Shown here in pieces: positions 53,001 to 60,909 of a stretch of 64,000 nucleotides of DNA. Location: contig DHAE01000007.1 in NCBI GenBank assembly GCA_002397315.1, positions 84,768-148,767 of the forward strand, in the 5' to 3' direction. Position numbers and translations under genes: made by a program. The notes under the pieces were generated by a model. It did not search any database. It was not told the DNA's origin and was given only the letters and a program-made list of their open reading frames with translations. The number at the start of each line of letters is the position of its first letter. Positions within the stretch are counted from its first letter, which is position 1. Source of the stretch: Comamonadaceae bacterium UBA4962. GTDB lineage: Bacteria > Pseudomonadota > Gammaproteobacteria > Burkholderiales > Burkholderiaceae_C.

Positions 53001-53873
53001 GGGCTGGCCGGCAGAAGAGGGCAGTGGGAAGCGGATCGTCTGGTGCGGTTCACCGATCGTGCCGCGGGCCGTGAGCTTGCGGTCTTCCGCGAATCCCTGC
53101 GCCGTGCCGCAATAGAGCTGGGCGGTGAACGCCGCACGGGCCGGACCGGTCTCCGGCCCCGGGTCGTTGTCCACCGCCTCTTCCGAGGGGCGTGCGCGGC
53201 CGATGAACTGGTAGGCGAGCGCATCCGGCGCCGTCAGCAGGTGCCGGGCCACGGCGGGCGGCAACTGGTCGAACGCATCCTCGAATTCGGACTCGGGGAT
53301 CTCACGCTGGACGGTATCGATGGCGTCGACCGCCCAGCGGTGCTCGCCGAGGAAACGGGCGAGCGATCGCCGGGTGAAGAACCGGAGGTGGGTGCGGTCC
53401 AGCAGGCCTTCCTCGCGGTAGCGGAACTCCCCCTGCAGCAACTCGGCCACGAGGCCGCAGTAACCGGCGTTCGGCACCGAGATCAGCAGGCTTCCTTCGG
53501 GGGCGAGCAACTGCCGGCACTGGTCCAGGATCTGTTCCGGGCGGCGCAGGTGCTCCAATACGTCAGCGCACACGATATAGTCGTAGCGTTGGCCGGTAAA
53601 AAGGGTAACGAGATCGCAGGTTTCGAGATCCTCGACCGCCACGCGGCGGTAATGCGGACGAGCATGGGCCGCTTCGGCCTCGCTCCAGGTCACGCCGTCG
53701 CTCACGGCACCGCGGGTTTCGGCCAGGTACTGGCCCAGCGCGCCACTGCCGCAGCCCAGGTCGAGCAGGGTGGCGCCCTCCCGGATCTGGTCTGCGAGAA
53801 CGGAAAGGGACGTGCGCTCGTCGGGCCGTATGCTGCGGAGATAGACGTGCAGATCCTCGATGGTTTGGGTCAT
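50022..53873 (-). CDS. Methyltransferase / coiled coil / GT2 / GT4 fusion protein
   Basis: A 1283-residue protein with several modules. Residues about 1-225 are a SAM methyltransferase (LLDLGCGSGALG at 36-47, CADVLEHLRRPEQ at 102-114). About 240-405 is a beta-rich domain of unknown type. About 410-515 is a long heptad-like coiled coil rich in Gln, Glu, Arg and Leu. About 555-800 is a GT2 domain (VDVIVPVYRG, VINDCSPEP, LLLNSDTEVANDW). About 825-1190 is a GT4-like domain (GGTVRHVRELAAHLAG, VVVIGALSTIKGADVLEAV). A basic helical tail (RIPSHWQRRVKNWLQA) could bind membrane. Divergent from the GT2 gene at 53971. Probably builds and caps O-antigen. Confidence 0.88.
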   Translation of the reverse strand: MTQTIEDLHVYLRSIRPDERTSLSVLADQIREGATLLDLGCGSGALGQYLAETRGAVSDGVTWSEAEAAHARPHYRRVAVEDLETCDLVTLFTGQRYDYIVCADVLEHLRRPEQILDQCRQLLAPEGSLLISVPNAGYCGLVAELLQGEFRYREEGLLDRTHLRFFTRRSLARFLGEHRWAVDAIDTVQREIPESEFEDAFDQLPPAVARHLLTAPDALAYQFIGRARPSEEAVDNDPGPETGPARAAFTAQLYCGTAQGFAEDRKLTARGTIGEPHQTIRFPLPSSAGQPLTRLRFDPADRPGFLHLHAITLRTPDGSAAWTWRADAASRPLLADVPQQQIAWNAQALPAAASSSLLLLTGEDPWMELPIPPEALAAATGGTEGARLEVEMGWPMSADYLALSGAVRPLQDRVAQLGDEHHATQVRMNAELDAARTAWAAEREAMEDWNRTLEQQRTALQQDHATVLRQRDELQQQSSRSLRDVTRLQHELGCMRRDFNSLSDHLRTIENSTVFRATRPIVHAKMRIDRLLGRAPQPIAQPAHVPTPVVPPPHPVDVIVPVYRGLADTQLCVESVLASGCRTPWRLIVINDCSPEPEVTAWLRERAAGDDRILLLENAENLGFVGTVNRGMALSESHDVLLLNSDTEVANDWLDRIRQAAYGDAKIASVTPFSNNATICSYPLFCKDNDLPAGYDTARLDALCARTNPGVVVDVPTGVGFCMYIRRDCLRQVGLFDTEHFGKGYGEENDFCQRAQAAGWRNLHLLDTFVLHTGGVSFGDSKSPRELAAMETLRRLHPSYDRDVHAFVQADPAQPYRLALDAARIAEAGTRVVLAVLHDRAGGTVRHVRELAAHLAGQAQFLTLAPAHGRSVRLRMAGEDEGFALTFRLDDQYDDLIETLRRLGVCHVHYHHLLGHGQEVRNLPHLLGVPYDFTAHDYYSYCTHITLTGTGHRYVGESGPGQCQCCPPQSQAPTGVTVAEWRQANARLLSGARHVLAPSRDAAQRIAAFAPLARVHAVPHTDMPDSADLPLPAPAPVPAGRRLKVVVIGALSTIKGADVLEAVAAEAARRNAMVDFHLIGYGYRSLQTQPRARLTVHGEYSDKDLPQLLQWLEPDLVWFPAQWPETYSYTLSAALLAGLPVAVPDIGAFRERVAGRPWSWVLPWDATAAGWLAWFDQVRTAHFATGTAPALAESQPAALPDELPSAPFRYDGDYLADIPAAAPAQPLSAQELQRYLPQETTAAAAKSGLLSAVVYLRSLPVLRGVARRIPSHWQRRVKNWLQA

Positions 53874-53970
53874 CCGCGGATTATGACGGGCCGGTCACAC
53901 GGCTTCCGCGGAGTCGCGTGCGCATCCTCCTACAGGGGTGTCAGCCAGGAAAGACGACAATACGCGGTTC

Positions 53971-54756
53971 ATGACAACCTTCTCCCACGCGGCGGACGGC
54001 TTGGCGGTATCCGTCGTCAGCCACGGCCATGGCCCGCTTCTGCACGCCATGCTCCATGGCATGGCACGCCTGTGCAAGGACAGCGTGACCCGCGTGGTGC
54101 TGACATTCAACATCCCTGAGCCCTCTCCACCCGAGCCCGAAGGCGGCTGGCCGTTCGTGCTGGACATCCGGCGCAACGCCCAGCCGTTGGGCTTCGGCGC
54201 CAACCACAACCGCGCGCTCGCAGGCGCTCCGGAACCGTTCTTTGCGGTGATCAATCCCGACATCGCATTCATCGAAACGGATCCGTTCCCGGCGCTGCGC
54301 CGCGCCGCGGCGGAGCGGGGCGTCGGCTGCGCCTACCCCGAGCAGGTGGACGGGCACGGCGTACCGCAGGATGCCGAGCGGGAACTGCCCACGCCGTGGG
54401 CTCTGTGGCGCCGCCGGATCCTGCGCCATGCGGAGCACCGCACGGACTGGGTCAATGCCGCCTTCCTGCTCTTTCCGGCGCCGGTGTGGACTGCGCTGGG
54501 GGGGTTCGACGAGCGCTATTTCATGTATTGCGAAGATGTGGACATCTGCCTGCGGTTGCGGCTGCGCGGCTGGTCTCTGTCCAAAGCGCCTGTCCGTGTC
54601 GCGCATGTCGGACAGCGCGCGAGCCGGCGCCGCGTGGCGCACCTTGTCTGGCACATGCGCAGCCTCCTGACGCTGTGGATGTCGCCCGTGTATCACCGGG
54701 CACGGTCTTTGTTGCGTTCGGATACGACCGAACCGCGTAGGATCGGCGCCCCATGA
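53971..54756 (+). CDS. Family 2 glycosyltransferase
   Basis: About 261 residues. LAVSVVSHGHGPLLHAML is the N-terminal strand of a GT-A fold, FFAVINPDIAFIETD holds the metal-binding motif region (NPD), and DWVNAAFLLFPAPVWTALGGFDERYFMYCEDVDICLRLRLRGW is the rhamnosyltransferase-like acceptor end (shown in parts: GGFDERYFMYCEDVDICLR). Such proteins often use dTDP-rhamnose, which rfbBDAC would supply. GTG 53938 adds 11 residues and is an alternative start. The stop overlaps the next gene (ATGA). Confidence 0.88.
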   Translation: MTTFSHAADGLAVSVVSHGHGPLLHAMLHGMARLCKDSVTRVVLTFNIPEPSPPEPEGGWPFVLDIRRNAQPLGFGANHNRALAGAPEPFFAVINPDIAFIETDPFPALRRAAAERGVGCAYPEQVDGHGVPQDAERELPTPWALWRRRILRHAEHRTDWVNAAFLLFPAPVWTALGGFDERYFMYCEDVDICLRLRLRGWSLSKAPVRVAHVGQRASRRRVAHLVWHMRSLLTLWMSPVYHRARSLLRSDTTEPRRIGAP

Positions 54757-55856
54757 TCTGGTTGTCTCTGGTGAGCTTCGTGGTGGCGGCCCTGTGCGCC
54801 GCCTGCATCGTCCGATGGGGGCGAGGGCATGCCGCGAACTACGGAGAGGCCATGCCGCAGCGCTTCCACATGGGCGACGTGCCGCGGCTGGGGGGCGCCG
54901 CCCTGCTGGCGGGCATGGCGGCCAGCTGGGCGCTCGGGGCCCTGCAGTCGCTGCTGTGGGGCGATCCGGGTTCGCTGCGCCTCGGCAACTGGGTGGGCTG
55001 GTGGATGGCCTGCCTGATCCCGGCGGCACTCGGCGGCATGGCCGAGGACATGACGCAGCGCCTGCCCGTGCGCTTCCGGCTGATGCTCACCGCGCTGTCG
55101 GGTGGCATCGCCCTCATGGTGCTGAACATGAACGTGCCGCGCCTCGGGTTGCCATGGGTGGACGCCTACCTGGTCGAGATGCCCTGGCTGGGCATGTGCA
55201 TCGTGGTGCTGGCCGTCGCGGGGCTGCCCCATGCGTTCAACATCATCGACGGCTACAACGGCCTGGCCGGCATGGTGGCGCTGATCGTGTGCCTGGCGCT
55301 GGCGCACGTGAGCCTGCAGGTGGGCGACCGCGCGCTGGCTTCGCTGCTGATCTGCACCGCGGCGGCGACCATGGGTTTCCTGGTGTGGAACTATCCGCGC
55401 GGCATGCTGTTCGCGGGCGACAGCGGCGCCTACATCTGGGGCGTGATGATCGCGCTCAGCAGCATCGCGCTGGTGCAGCGCAACCGGGAGGTGTCGCCCT
55501 GGTTCCCGATGCTGCTGCTGATGTACCCGGTCTGGGAGACGCTGTTCTCCAGCTACCGGAAGCTCGCGCGGGGCGTGTCGCCGGGCGTGGCCGACGCGCT
55601 GCATTTCCACCAGCTGATCTACCGGCGCATCGTGCGCGGCGTCTTCCACGACGACGAGTCGCGGCGGGTGCTGATGCGCAACAACCGCACGTCGCCCTAT
55701 CTCTGGGGCTTCACGATGCTGACCGTGGTGCCAGCCGTGCTGTTCTGGAGCAACACACCCGTGCTGATGGTGTTCTGCGGTCTGTTCGGCCTCACCTACG
55801 TGACCGCCTACCTGGCGATCGTGCGGTTCAAGGTGCCGCTCTGGCTGAAGCACTGA
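54753..55856 (+). CDS. WecA-like undecaprenyl-phosphate sugar-1-phosphate transferase
   Basis: A 367-residue polytopic membrane enzyme that would start glycan synthesis by moving a sugar-1-phosphate to undecaprenyl phosphate. About 10 hydrophobic segments are visible. Catalytic motifs are the Asp pair region GGMAEDMTQRLP, FNIIDGYNGLAGM (the usual form is NxxDGxDGL/NxxDGxNGL) and LFAGDSGAYIWG. A cytoplasmic loop with His residues (HFHQLIYRRIVRGVFH) suits the carbohydrate-recognition site. It is translationally coupled to the GT2 gene. GlcNAc-1-P is the likely substrate by family. Confidence 0.9.
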   Translation: MIWLSLVSFVVAALCAACIVRWGRGHAANYGEAMPQRFHMGDVPRLGGAALLAGMAASWALGALQSLLWGDPGSLRLGNWVGWWMACLIPAALGGMAEDMTQRLPVRFRLMLTALSGGIALMVLNMNVPRLGLPWVDAYLVEMPWLGMCIVVLAVAGLPHAFNIIDGYNGLAGMVALIVCLALAHVSLQVGDRALASLLICTAAATMGFLVWNYPRGMLFAGDSGAYIWGVMIALSSIALVQRNREVSPWFPMLLLMYPVWETLFSSYRKLARGVSPGVADALHFHQLIYRRIVRGVFHDDESRRVLMRNNRTSPYLWGFTMLTVVPAVLFWSNTPVLMVFCGLFGLTYVTAYLAIVRFKVPLWLKH

Positions 55857-55984
55857 ACGCCCGGCACGCCTCCTGAGGGGCGCCAGGGCCGGCGGCGCGC
55901 TGCCGGCCTGCCGAAGTGGCCTGGGGAGCGGGCACAATGCGCATCTCTCCATTCCGTGCCCCTGTTTTTCACGTCGAGCGCTCC

Positions 55985-56875
55985 ATGACCGATCTGCAAT
56001 CCATCGCCCCCCGGGACAAGGCCGAGATCCTGGCCCAGGCCCTGCCCTACATCCGCAAGTTCCACGGCAAGACCATCGTCATCAAGTACGGCGGCAATGC
56101 CATGACCGACCCGGCGCTGCAGGCCGACTTCGCCGAGGACGTGGTCCTGCTGAAGCTGGTGGGCATGAACCCGGTGGTGGTGCACGGCGGCGGGCCGCAG
56201 ATCGAGACGGCGCTCAAGCGGCTCGGCAAGCAGGGCCAGTTCGTGCAGGGCATGCGGGTGACCGATGCCGAGACGATGGAAGTGGTCGAATGGGTGCTGG
56301 CCGGCGAGGTGCAGCAGGACATCGTGGGCCTGATCAACCAGGCCGGCGGCAAGGCCGTGGGCCTGACGGGGCGCGACGGCGGCCTGATCCGGGCGCGCAA
56401 GCTCAAGCTGGCGGACAAGGACGATCCGGCCAAGGAGCACGACATCGGCCAGGTGGGGGACATCGTCTCGATCGACCCGAGCGTGGTGAAGGCGCTGCAG
56501 GACGATGCGTTCATCCCGGTGATCAGCCCGCTGGGCTTCGGCGAGGAGAACGAGAGCTACAACATCAACGCCGACGTGGTGGCGAGCAAGCTGGCCTCCG
56601 TGCTCAAGGCCGAGAAGCTCATGATGCTCACCAACATTCCCGGCGTGCTGAACAAGGCGGGCGAGCTCATCACCGAACTGACCGCGCGGGAGATCGACGA
56701 GCTCGTGAACGACGGAACGATCTCCGGCGGCATGCTGCCCAAGCTGGCCGGCGCGATCGACGCGGCCAAGAGCGGGGTGAACTCGGTGCACATCGTGGAC
56801 GGGCGCGTGCCGCACGCGATGCTGCTGGAGATCCTGACCGAGCAGGCCTACGGAACGATGATCCGCAGCCACTGA
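55985..56875 (+). CDS. argB: Acetylglutamate kinase
   Basis: A 296-residue amino-acid kinase of arginine synthesis. KTIVIKYGGNAMTD is the phosphate-binding N-terminus, followed by NPVVVHGGGPQIETALKRLG and the C-terminal ISGGMLPKLAGAIDAAKSGV. MTDLQSIAPRDKAE is the typical beta-proteobacterial start; the in-frame extension to 55916 covers the promoter region, where CACAAT (55931-55936) is a possible -10 box. Confidence 0.97.
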   Translation: MTDLQSIAPRDKAEILAQALPYIRKFHGKTIVIKYGGNAMTDPALQADFAEDVVLLKLVGMNPVVVHGGGPQIETALKRLGKQGQFVQGMRVTDAETMEVVEWVLAGEVQQDIVGLINQAGGKAVGLTGRDGGLIRARKLKLADKDDPAKEHDIGQVGDIVSIDPSVVKALQDDAFIPVISPLGFGEENESYNINADVVASKLASVLKAEKLMMLTNIPGVLNKAGELITELTAREIDELVNDGTISGGMLPKLAGAIDAAKSGVNSVHIVDGRVPHAMLLEILTEQAYGTMIRSH

Positions 56876-56908
56876 TCCGCCGGCCAGCGCGCGAAGGGCA
56901 GAGAGAGC

Positions 56909-57631
56909 ATGCGGCTGCTGCTGGTCGAGGACGACGTGATGCTCGCGAGCGGCATCAAGCTCGGATTGAACGATGCCGGCTATGCGGTGGACTGGGTCGG
57001 CAGCGGCGAGCGGGCCGAGGAGGTGCTGCGCAGCGAGACCTTCGACGCGGCCATCATCGACATCGGCCTGCCGGGCATGGACGGGCTGGAGCTGACCCGC
57101 TGCCTGCGCCGGCCGGACATGGCCCATCCGTCGATGCCGGTGCTGATCCTCACCGCGCGCGACGCGCTGCACGACCGGGTGCAGGGGCTGGACCTCGGGG
57201 CCGACGACTACATGGTGAAGCCGTACGAGCTTCCTGAATTGCTGGCGCGCCTGCGTGCGCTGCTGCGCCGGTCGCAGGCCGCCACCACCGCGGTGCTGAG
57301 TTTCGGCCCGCTGGAGCTGGACACCGCCGCGCGGCGCGCGAGCCTGCGCGCGCCGGACGCGGCGGGCGGGCCGGACGTGCGGCAGACGATCGAGCTGGGC
57401 CCGCGCGAATGGACCGTGCTCGAGTACCTGCTGATCCACGCCCCCAAGCCGGCCAGCAAGGACAAGCTGGTGCAGGCGCTGACCGGGTGGGACAAGGAGA
57501 TCACGACCAATGCCGTGGAGGTGTACGTGTCGCGCCTGCGCGCCAAGCTGGAGCCCGGCGGCGTGGCGCTGCGTTCCATCCGGGGCTTCGGCTACCGGCT
57601 CGAACTGAGCGCTCCGGTGCCGGGGGCCTGA
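56909..57631 (+). CDS. OmpR-family response regulator
   Basis: A 240-residue two-component regulator. The receiver has the acidic pair Glu7-Asp8-Asp9, phosphorylated Asp51 (AAIIDIGLPGMDG), and the conserved Lys in DDYMVKPYELPEL. The C-terminal winged helix (TVLEYLLIHAPKPASKDKLVQALTGWDKEITTNAVEVYVSRLRAKL, seen in parts) binds DNA. It resembles QseB/TctD. The kinase gene follows 85 bp later. Targets are unknown. Confidence 0.93.
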   Translation: MRLLLVEDDVMLASGIKLGLNDAGYAVDWVGSGERAEEVLRSETFDAAIIDIGLPGMDGLELTRCLRRPDMAHPSMPVLILTARDALHDRVQGLDLGADDYMVKPYELPELLARLRALLRRSQAATTAVLSFGPLELDTAARRASLRAPDAAGGPDVRQTIELGPREWTVLEYLLIHAPKPASKDKLVQALTGWDKEITTNAVEVYVSRLRAKLEPGGVALRSIRGFGYRLELSAPVPGA

Positions 57632-57716
57632 CCGGGCCCCGCGGCGCTCGCCCCTGGCTCGTTCGCAGCCCGCCCGCCAAACCGATCCACCCTCCGGCTG
57701 ATCCGATTCCTTCGCC

Positions 57717-59195
57717 ATGACGTCCGCCCTGCGCAACCGGCTGCTGCTCTTCCTGGTGCTGCCGCTGTGCATGCTCGCGCTGATGGGCGCCTGGCTGGAC
57801 TACCGCTCCGCCGACGAGGCCGCGGGACGGCAGGACCAGCGGCTGGTGCGCCTGCTGCCGGCGCTCGCCGATTCGGTGGTCGCCATGCCGCGGCGCGAGG
57901 GCGAGCCGCCGCTGCTGCTGCTCGCACCGCCGGTGGAGGAGTTTTTGCGGCAGAACGCGGGTTATGCGGGCTACAGCGTGCAGGATCTGTCGGGCCGCAT
58001 CCTGCTGGGGGACCACTGGGTGTACAGCGCCGTGCCGCTCACGCACGATCCCGAGTTCCACAGCACCGAGCACGACAGCGTCGTCTACCGTGTCGCGGTG
58101 CAGCGCACGCGCACGGGGGCGGGAGAACTGGTGGTGGCGCTGGCCGACGGCTCCGATCCCCGGCAGCAGTGGGGCCAGCAGGTGCTGCTGCGCGTGCTGC
58201 TGCCCAACCTCGTGCTCATCGGGGCGGCGGGACTGGCGATCCATTGGGCGGTGCGGCAGGCGTTCAAGCCGCTGGTCGACCTGGCGGAAGCCGTCGAGCG
58301 GCGCTCCCCGCGCGACCTGAGCCCGATTCCCGAGGACACGTCACCGGCCGAGGTGCGGCCGCTGGTGCATTCGCTCAACCGCCTGTTCGCCCTGGTGAAC
58401 GAGCAGACCGAGGGGCAGCGCCGCTTCGTGGCGGACGCCGCGCACCAGCTGCGCACCCCGCTCGCGGGCCTGCAGGCGCAGGTGGAGGCCTGGGCGCTGT
58501 CGGCGCGGGCGGCCGGTCGCCGCGCTCCGGGGGCGGAGGCACTGCCGCCGCACCGGGGCCCGGGCTCTGCGGAGGCGGACGTACCGGCGCGCACCGCACC
58601 CGGCTCCATCGTTCTGGGCGTGCAGGAGATAGAGGGGCTGCGCCGGGCGGCCCGCCGCACCTCCAAGCTCGCGCACCAGCTGCTGGCGCTGTCGCGCGCC
58701 GATGCCGGCAGCCTGGAGGGCCAGCCGATGCAGCAGGTGGACCTGAAGGCGCTCTGCGAAAGTATCTTGGAAGATTTCCTAGACGCTGCGACGGCCAGGG
58801 GGCTGGACCTGGGCCTGGAGGCCGCGCCTGCCGAGGCGACGGGCCATGGCTGGTTGCTGCGCGAATTGCTTTCCAACCTCGTGGACAACGCGATCAAGTA
58901 CACGCCGGAGGGCGGCAGCGTGACGCTGCGCTGCGGGATGGTCTTCATGGGAAGCTCGGGGCCGTGTGCCCTGCTGGAGGTCGAGGACGACGGCCCGGGT
59001 ATCGCCGAATCGGAGCGCTCCCGGGTGCTGCAGCGGTTCTACCGGCTTCCAGGCGCCGCGGGCGAGGGTTCGGGCCTGGGGCTGGCCATCGCCGATGAAA
59101 TCGCCCGCCGGCACGGGCGCGTGCTGCGCCTGCTGGCAGGCTCCGGAGGCCGGGGTTTGCGGGCCGGCGTGGTGCTGCCGTCAGGCCGGTCCTGA
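57717..59195 (+). CDS. Sensor histidine kinase with an insert in the dimerisation hairpin
   Basis: A 492-residue membrane kinase of the QseC/TctE type. Two membrane segments (about 8-25 and 160-180, LLPNLVLIGAAGLAIHW) frame a periplasmic sensor domain. A HAMP-like linker leads to the H-box VADAAHQLRTPLAG with His243. Residues about 264-298 form a Gly/Pro/Ala/Arg-rich insert between the two DHp helices, where most homologues have a few residues. The catalytic domain has the N-box LLSNLVDNAIKYTPEGG, G1 DDGPGIAESE and GSGLGLAIADEIARRH. It pairs with the upstream regulator. Confidence 0.93.
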   Translation: MTSALRNRLLLFLVLPLCMLALMGAWLDYRSADEAAGRQDQRLVRLLPALADSVVAMPRREGEPPLLLLAPPVEEFLRQNAGYAGYSVQDLSGRILLGDHWVYSAVPLTHDPEFHSTEHDSVVYRVAVQRTRTGAGELVVALADGSDPRQQWGQQVLLRVLLPNLVLIGAAGLAIHWAVRQAFKPLVDLAEAVERRSPRDLSPIPEDTSPAEVRPLVHSLNRLFALVNEQTEGQRRFVADAAHQLRTPLAGLQAQVEAWALSARAAGRRAPGAEALPPHRGPGSAEADVPARTAPGSIVLGVQEIEGLRRAARRTSKLAHQLLALSRADAGSLEGQPMQQVDLKALCESILEDFLDAATARGLDLGLEAAPAEATGHGWLLRELLSNLVDNAIKYTPEGGSVTLRCGMVFMGSSGPCALLEVEDDGPGIAESERSRVLQRFYRLPGAAGEGSGLGLAIADEIARRHGRVLRLLAGSGGRGLRAGVVLPSGRS

Positions 59196-59261
59196 GCCTG
59201 GCGTGGCGATGGCGGCCGGAGCAGGGCAGTGTGCGAGAATCATTTGCATACATTTATGGCC

Positions 59262-59939
59262 ATGACCGAGTCCGCCCAGACCCCTCAAGACGCTGCCACA
59301 GCAGCTGCCGACGCTGCGGCCGCGCCACCAGCGCGCCGCAGGCCCAAGCCCGGCGAGCGGCGCACGCAGATCCTGCAGGCGCTGGCCTCGATGCTCGAGC
59401 AGCCGGGCGCCGAGCGCATCACCACCGCGGCGCTGGCGGCGCGGCTGGAGGTCAGCGAGGCGGCGCTCTATCGGCATTTCGCGAGCAAGGCGCAGATGTT
59501 CGAGGGACTGATCGATTTCATCGAGCAGTCGGTGTTCTCGCTGGTGGCGCAGATCATGGAGCGCGACGCTCCGGAGGCCGGGGAGGGCGCGCCCGCCGAC
59601 GGCGCGCACCGGGCCGCCCGCGTGGTCGCCATGGTGCTGCAGTTCGGCGAGCGCAACCCTGGCATGGTGCGCGTGATGGTGGGCGATGCGCTCGTCTTCG
59701 AGCACGAGCGCCTGCAGCAGCGCATGGGCCAGTTCTTCGACCGCATCGAATCCACGCTGCGCCAATGCCTGCGGCCCGCGGCCGAGGCGGCCGGTTCGGC
59801 CACGCCCATGGCCGATGCCCAGGTGCGCGCCGCGGCGCTGTGCGATCTGGTGCGCGGCCGGCTGCAGCGCTATGCACGCGGCGGCCTGCGCCGCCCGCCG
59901 ACCGAGCACCTGGACGCCACGCTCGCGCTGCTGCTTTGA
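59262..59939 (+). CDS. slmA: Nucleoid occlusion factor SlmA (TetR fold)
   Basis: About 225 residues. After an Ala-rich lead the basic RRRPKPGERRTQILQALASMLEQ starts the DNA-binding domain, with TTAALAARLEVSEAALYRHFASKAQMFEGLIDFIE as helix-turn-helix (in parts: AALYRHFASKAQMFEGL). The FSLVAQIM and FGERNPGMVRVMVGDALVFEHERLQQRM helices match SlmA, which blocks FtsZ over the nucleoid. ATG 59256 in the same frame is an alternative start. Confidence 0.9.
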   Translation: MTESAQTPQDAATAAADAAAAPPARRRPKPGERRTQILQALASMLEQPGAERITTAALAARLEVSEAALYRHFASKAQMFEGLIDFIEQSVFSLVAQIMERDAPEAGEGAPADGAHRAARVVAMVLQFGERNPGMVRVMVGDALVFEHERLQQRMGQFFDRIESTLRQCLRPAAEAAGSATPMADAQVRAAALCDLVRGRLQRYARGGLRRPPTEHLDATLALLL

Positions 59940-60141
59940 AGCAACGCTGAACAGGTTCCTGCGTCGCACCGCGCGTGGGGGGGCGGTTCAGCGCCGCCCT
60001 GGGCCTTCCGCCGCGCGCCCTTGCAAGCGGGGGCGTGCACGGCCCGTGCGGCATGTCGGCGCCCCATCTCGGTGTTTACCCTGAAACCCTGCGCCCGGCC
60101 CGGCAGGGGCTGGCGTCTCGCCCTGCTTTTGCTGCAAAATA

Positions 60142-60167
60142 GCACGATCGTTCGTTTTATTTCGTGC
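60142..60167. promoter_or_regulatory. Operator-like inverted repeats before the TetR/acyl-CoA dehydrogenase genes
   Basis: GCACGA (60142-60147) and TCGTGC (60162-60167) form an inverted repeat. Within its left part is the palindrome ACGATCGT (60144-60151) followed by TCGTTT. It lies 21-46 bp ahead of the TetR start at 60188. It is a good candidate for autoregulation by this TetR protein. Confidence 0.55.
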
Positions 60168-60187
60168 CTTCCGTGCCCGTCCTGCCC

Positions 60188-60838
60188 ATGTCTTCCCCCA
60201 AACCCGCCCGTCCCGCCGCCTCGCGGGAGGGCCGCGCGCTGCAGAAAGGCCAGCAGACCAAGGCGGCCATCGTGGATGCGGCGCTCGGGCTGGCCACGCA
60301 CATCGGCCTGGAGGGCCTGTCCATCGGCGCGCTGGCCGACGTGACCGGCATGAGCAAGTCGGGCGTGTTCGCCCACTTCGGTTCGCGCGAGGAGCTGCAG
60401 ATCTCCGTGGTGCGCGAGTACCACACGCGCTTCGAGCAGGAAGTGTTCTACCCTGCCATGTCGGCGGAGCGGGGCCTGCCGCGGCTGCGCGCGCTCTTCG
60501 ACAACTGGATGAAGCGCACCTCGATCGAGATCGATTCGGGCTGCATCTACATCAGCGGCGCGGTGGAGTTCGACGACCGCACCGGCCCCGTGCGCGATGC
60601 GCTCGCGAATTCGGTCCTGACGTGGCATGCCGCCATGAAGCGCGCCATCGACCAGTGCAAGGAATTGGGCGAGGTGCGCTCCGACGTGGATTCGGAGCAG
60701 ATGCTGTTCGAGATCCACGGCCTCATCCTCGCGCTGCATTACGAAGCGCGCTTCCTGCGCACGCCCGGCTCCATCGACCGCGCCAACGCCGGCTTCGACA
60801 ACATCCTCGCCCGCTATGCCGCCCGGCCGGCGGGCTGA
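60188..60838 (+). CDS. TetR-family regulator of a beta-oxidation operon
   Basis: A 216-residue repressor. The helix-turn-helix is at about residues 28-70 (AAIVDAALGLATHIGLEGLS, ALADVTGMSKSGVFAHFGSREEL). The C-terminal ligand domain contains FDNWMKRTSIEIDSGCIYISGAVEF, a pattern of TetR_C regulators linked to fatty-acid degradation. ATG 60188 was preferred to GTG 60164, which would start inside the candidate operator. The acyl-CoA dehydrogenase gene follows 71 bp later. An acyl-CoA ligand is likely by context. Confidence 0.88.
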   Translation: MSSPKPARPAASREGRALQKGQQTKAAIVDAALGLATHIGLEGLSIGALADVTGMSKSGVFAHFGSREELQISVVREYHTRFEQEVFYPAMSAERGLPRLRALFDNWMKRTSIEIDSGCIYISGAVEFDDRTGPVRDALANSVLTWHAAMKRAIDQCKELGEVRSDVDSEQMLFEIHGLILALHYEARFLRTPGSIDRANAGFDNILARYAARPAG

Positions 60839-60909
60839 ACGTTTTTCGGCTTTTCCCTCTTTTCGCCTACGCATCGACCATCCAACGCACCGAACAAGGA
60901 GTCCCTCCC

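Noticed and set aside
51960..54119. Plus-strand open frame of 719 codons opposite the fusion glycosyltransferase gene
   Set aside because: The real gene on the other strand has clear methyltransferase and GT2 motifs. The plus frame has none and runs across the divergent promoter.
60164..60187. GTG start of the TetR gene at 60164
   Set aside because: It would begin within the candidate operator and lacks a ribosome site; the ATG at 60188 fits the family better.
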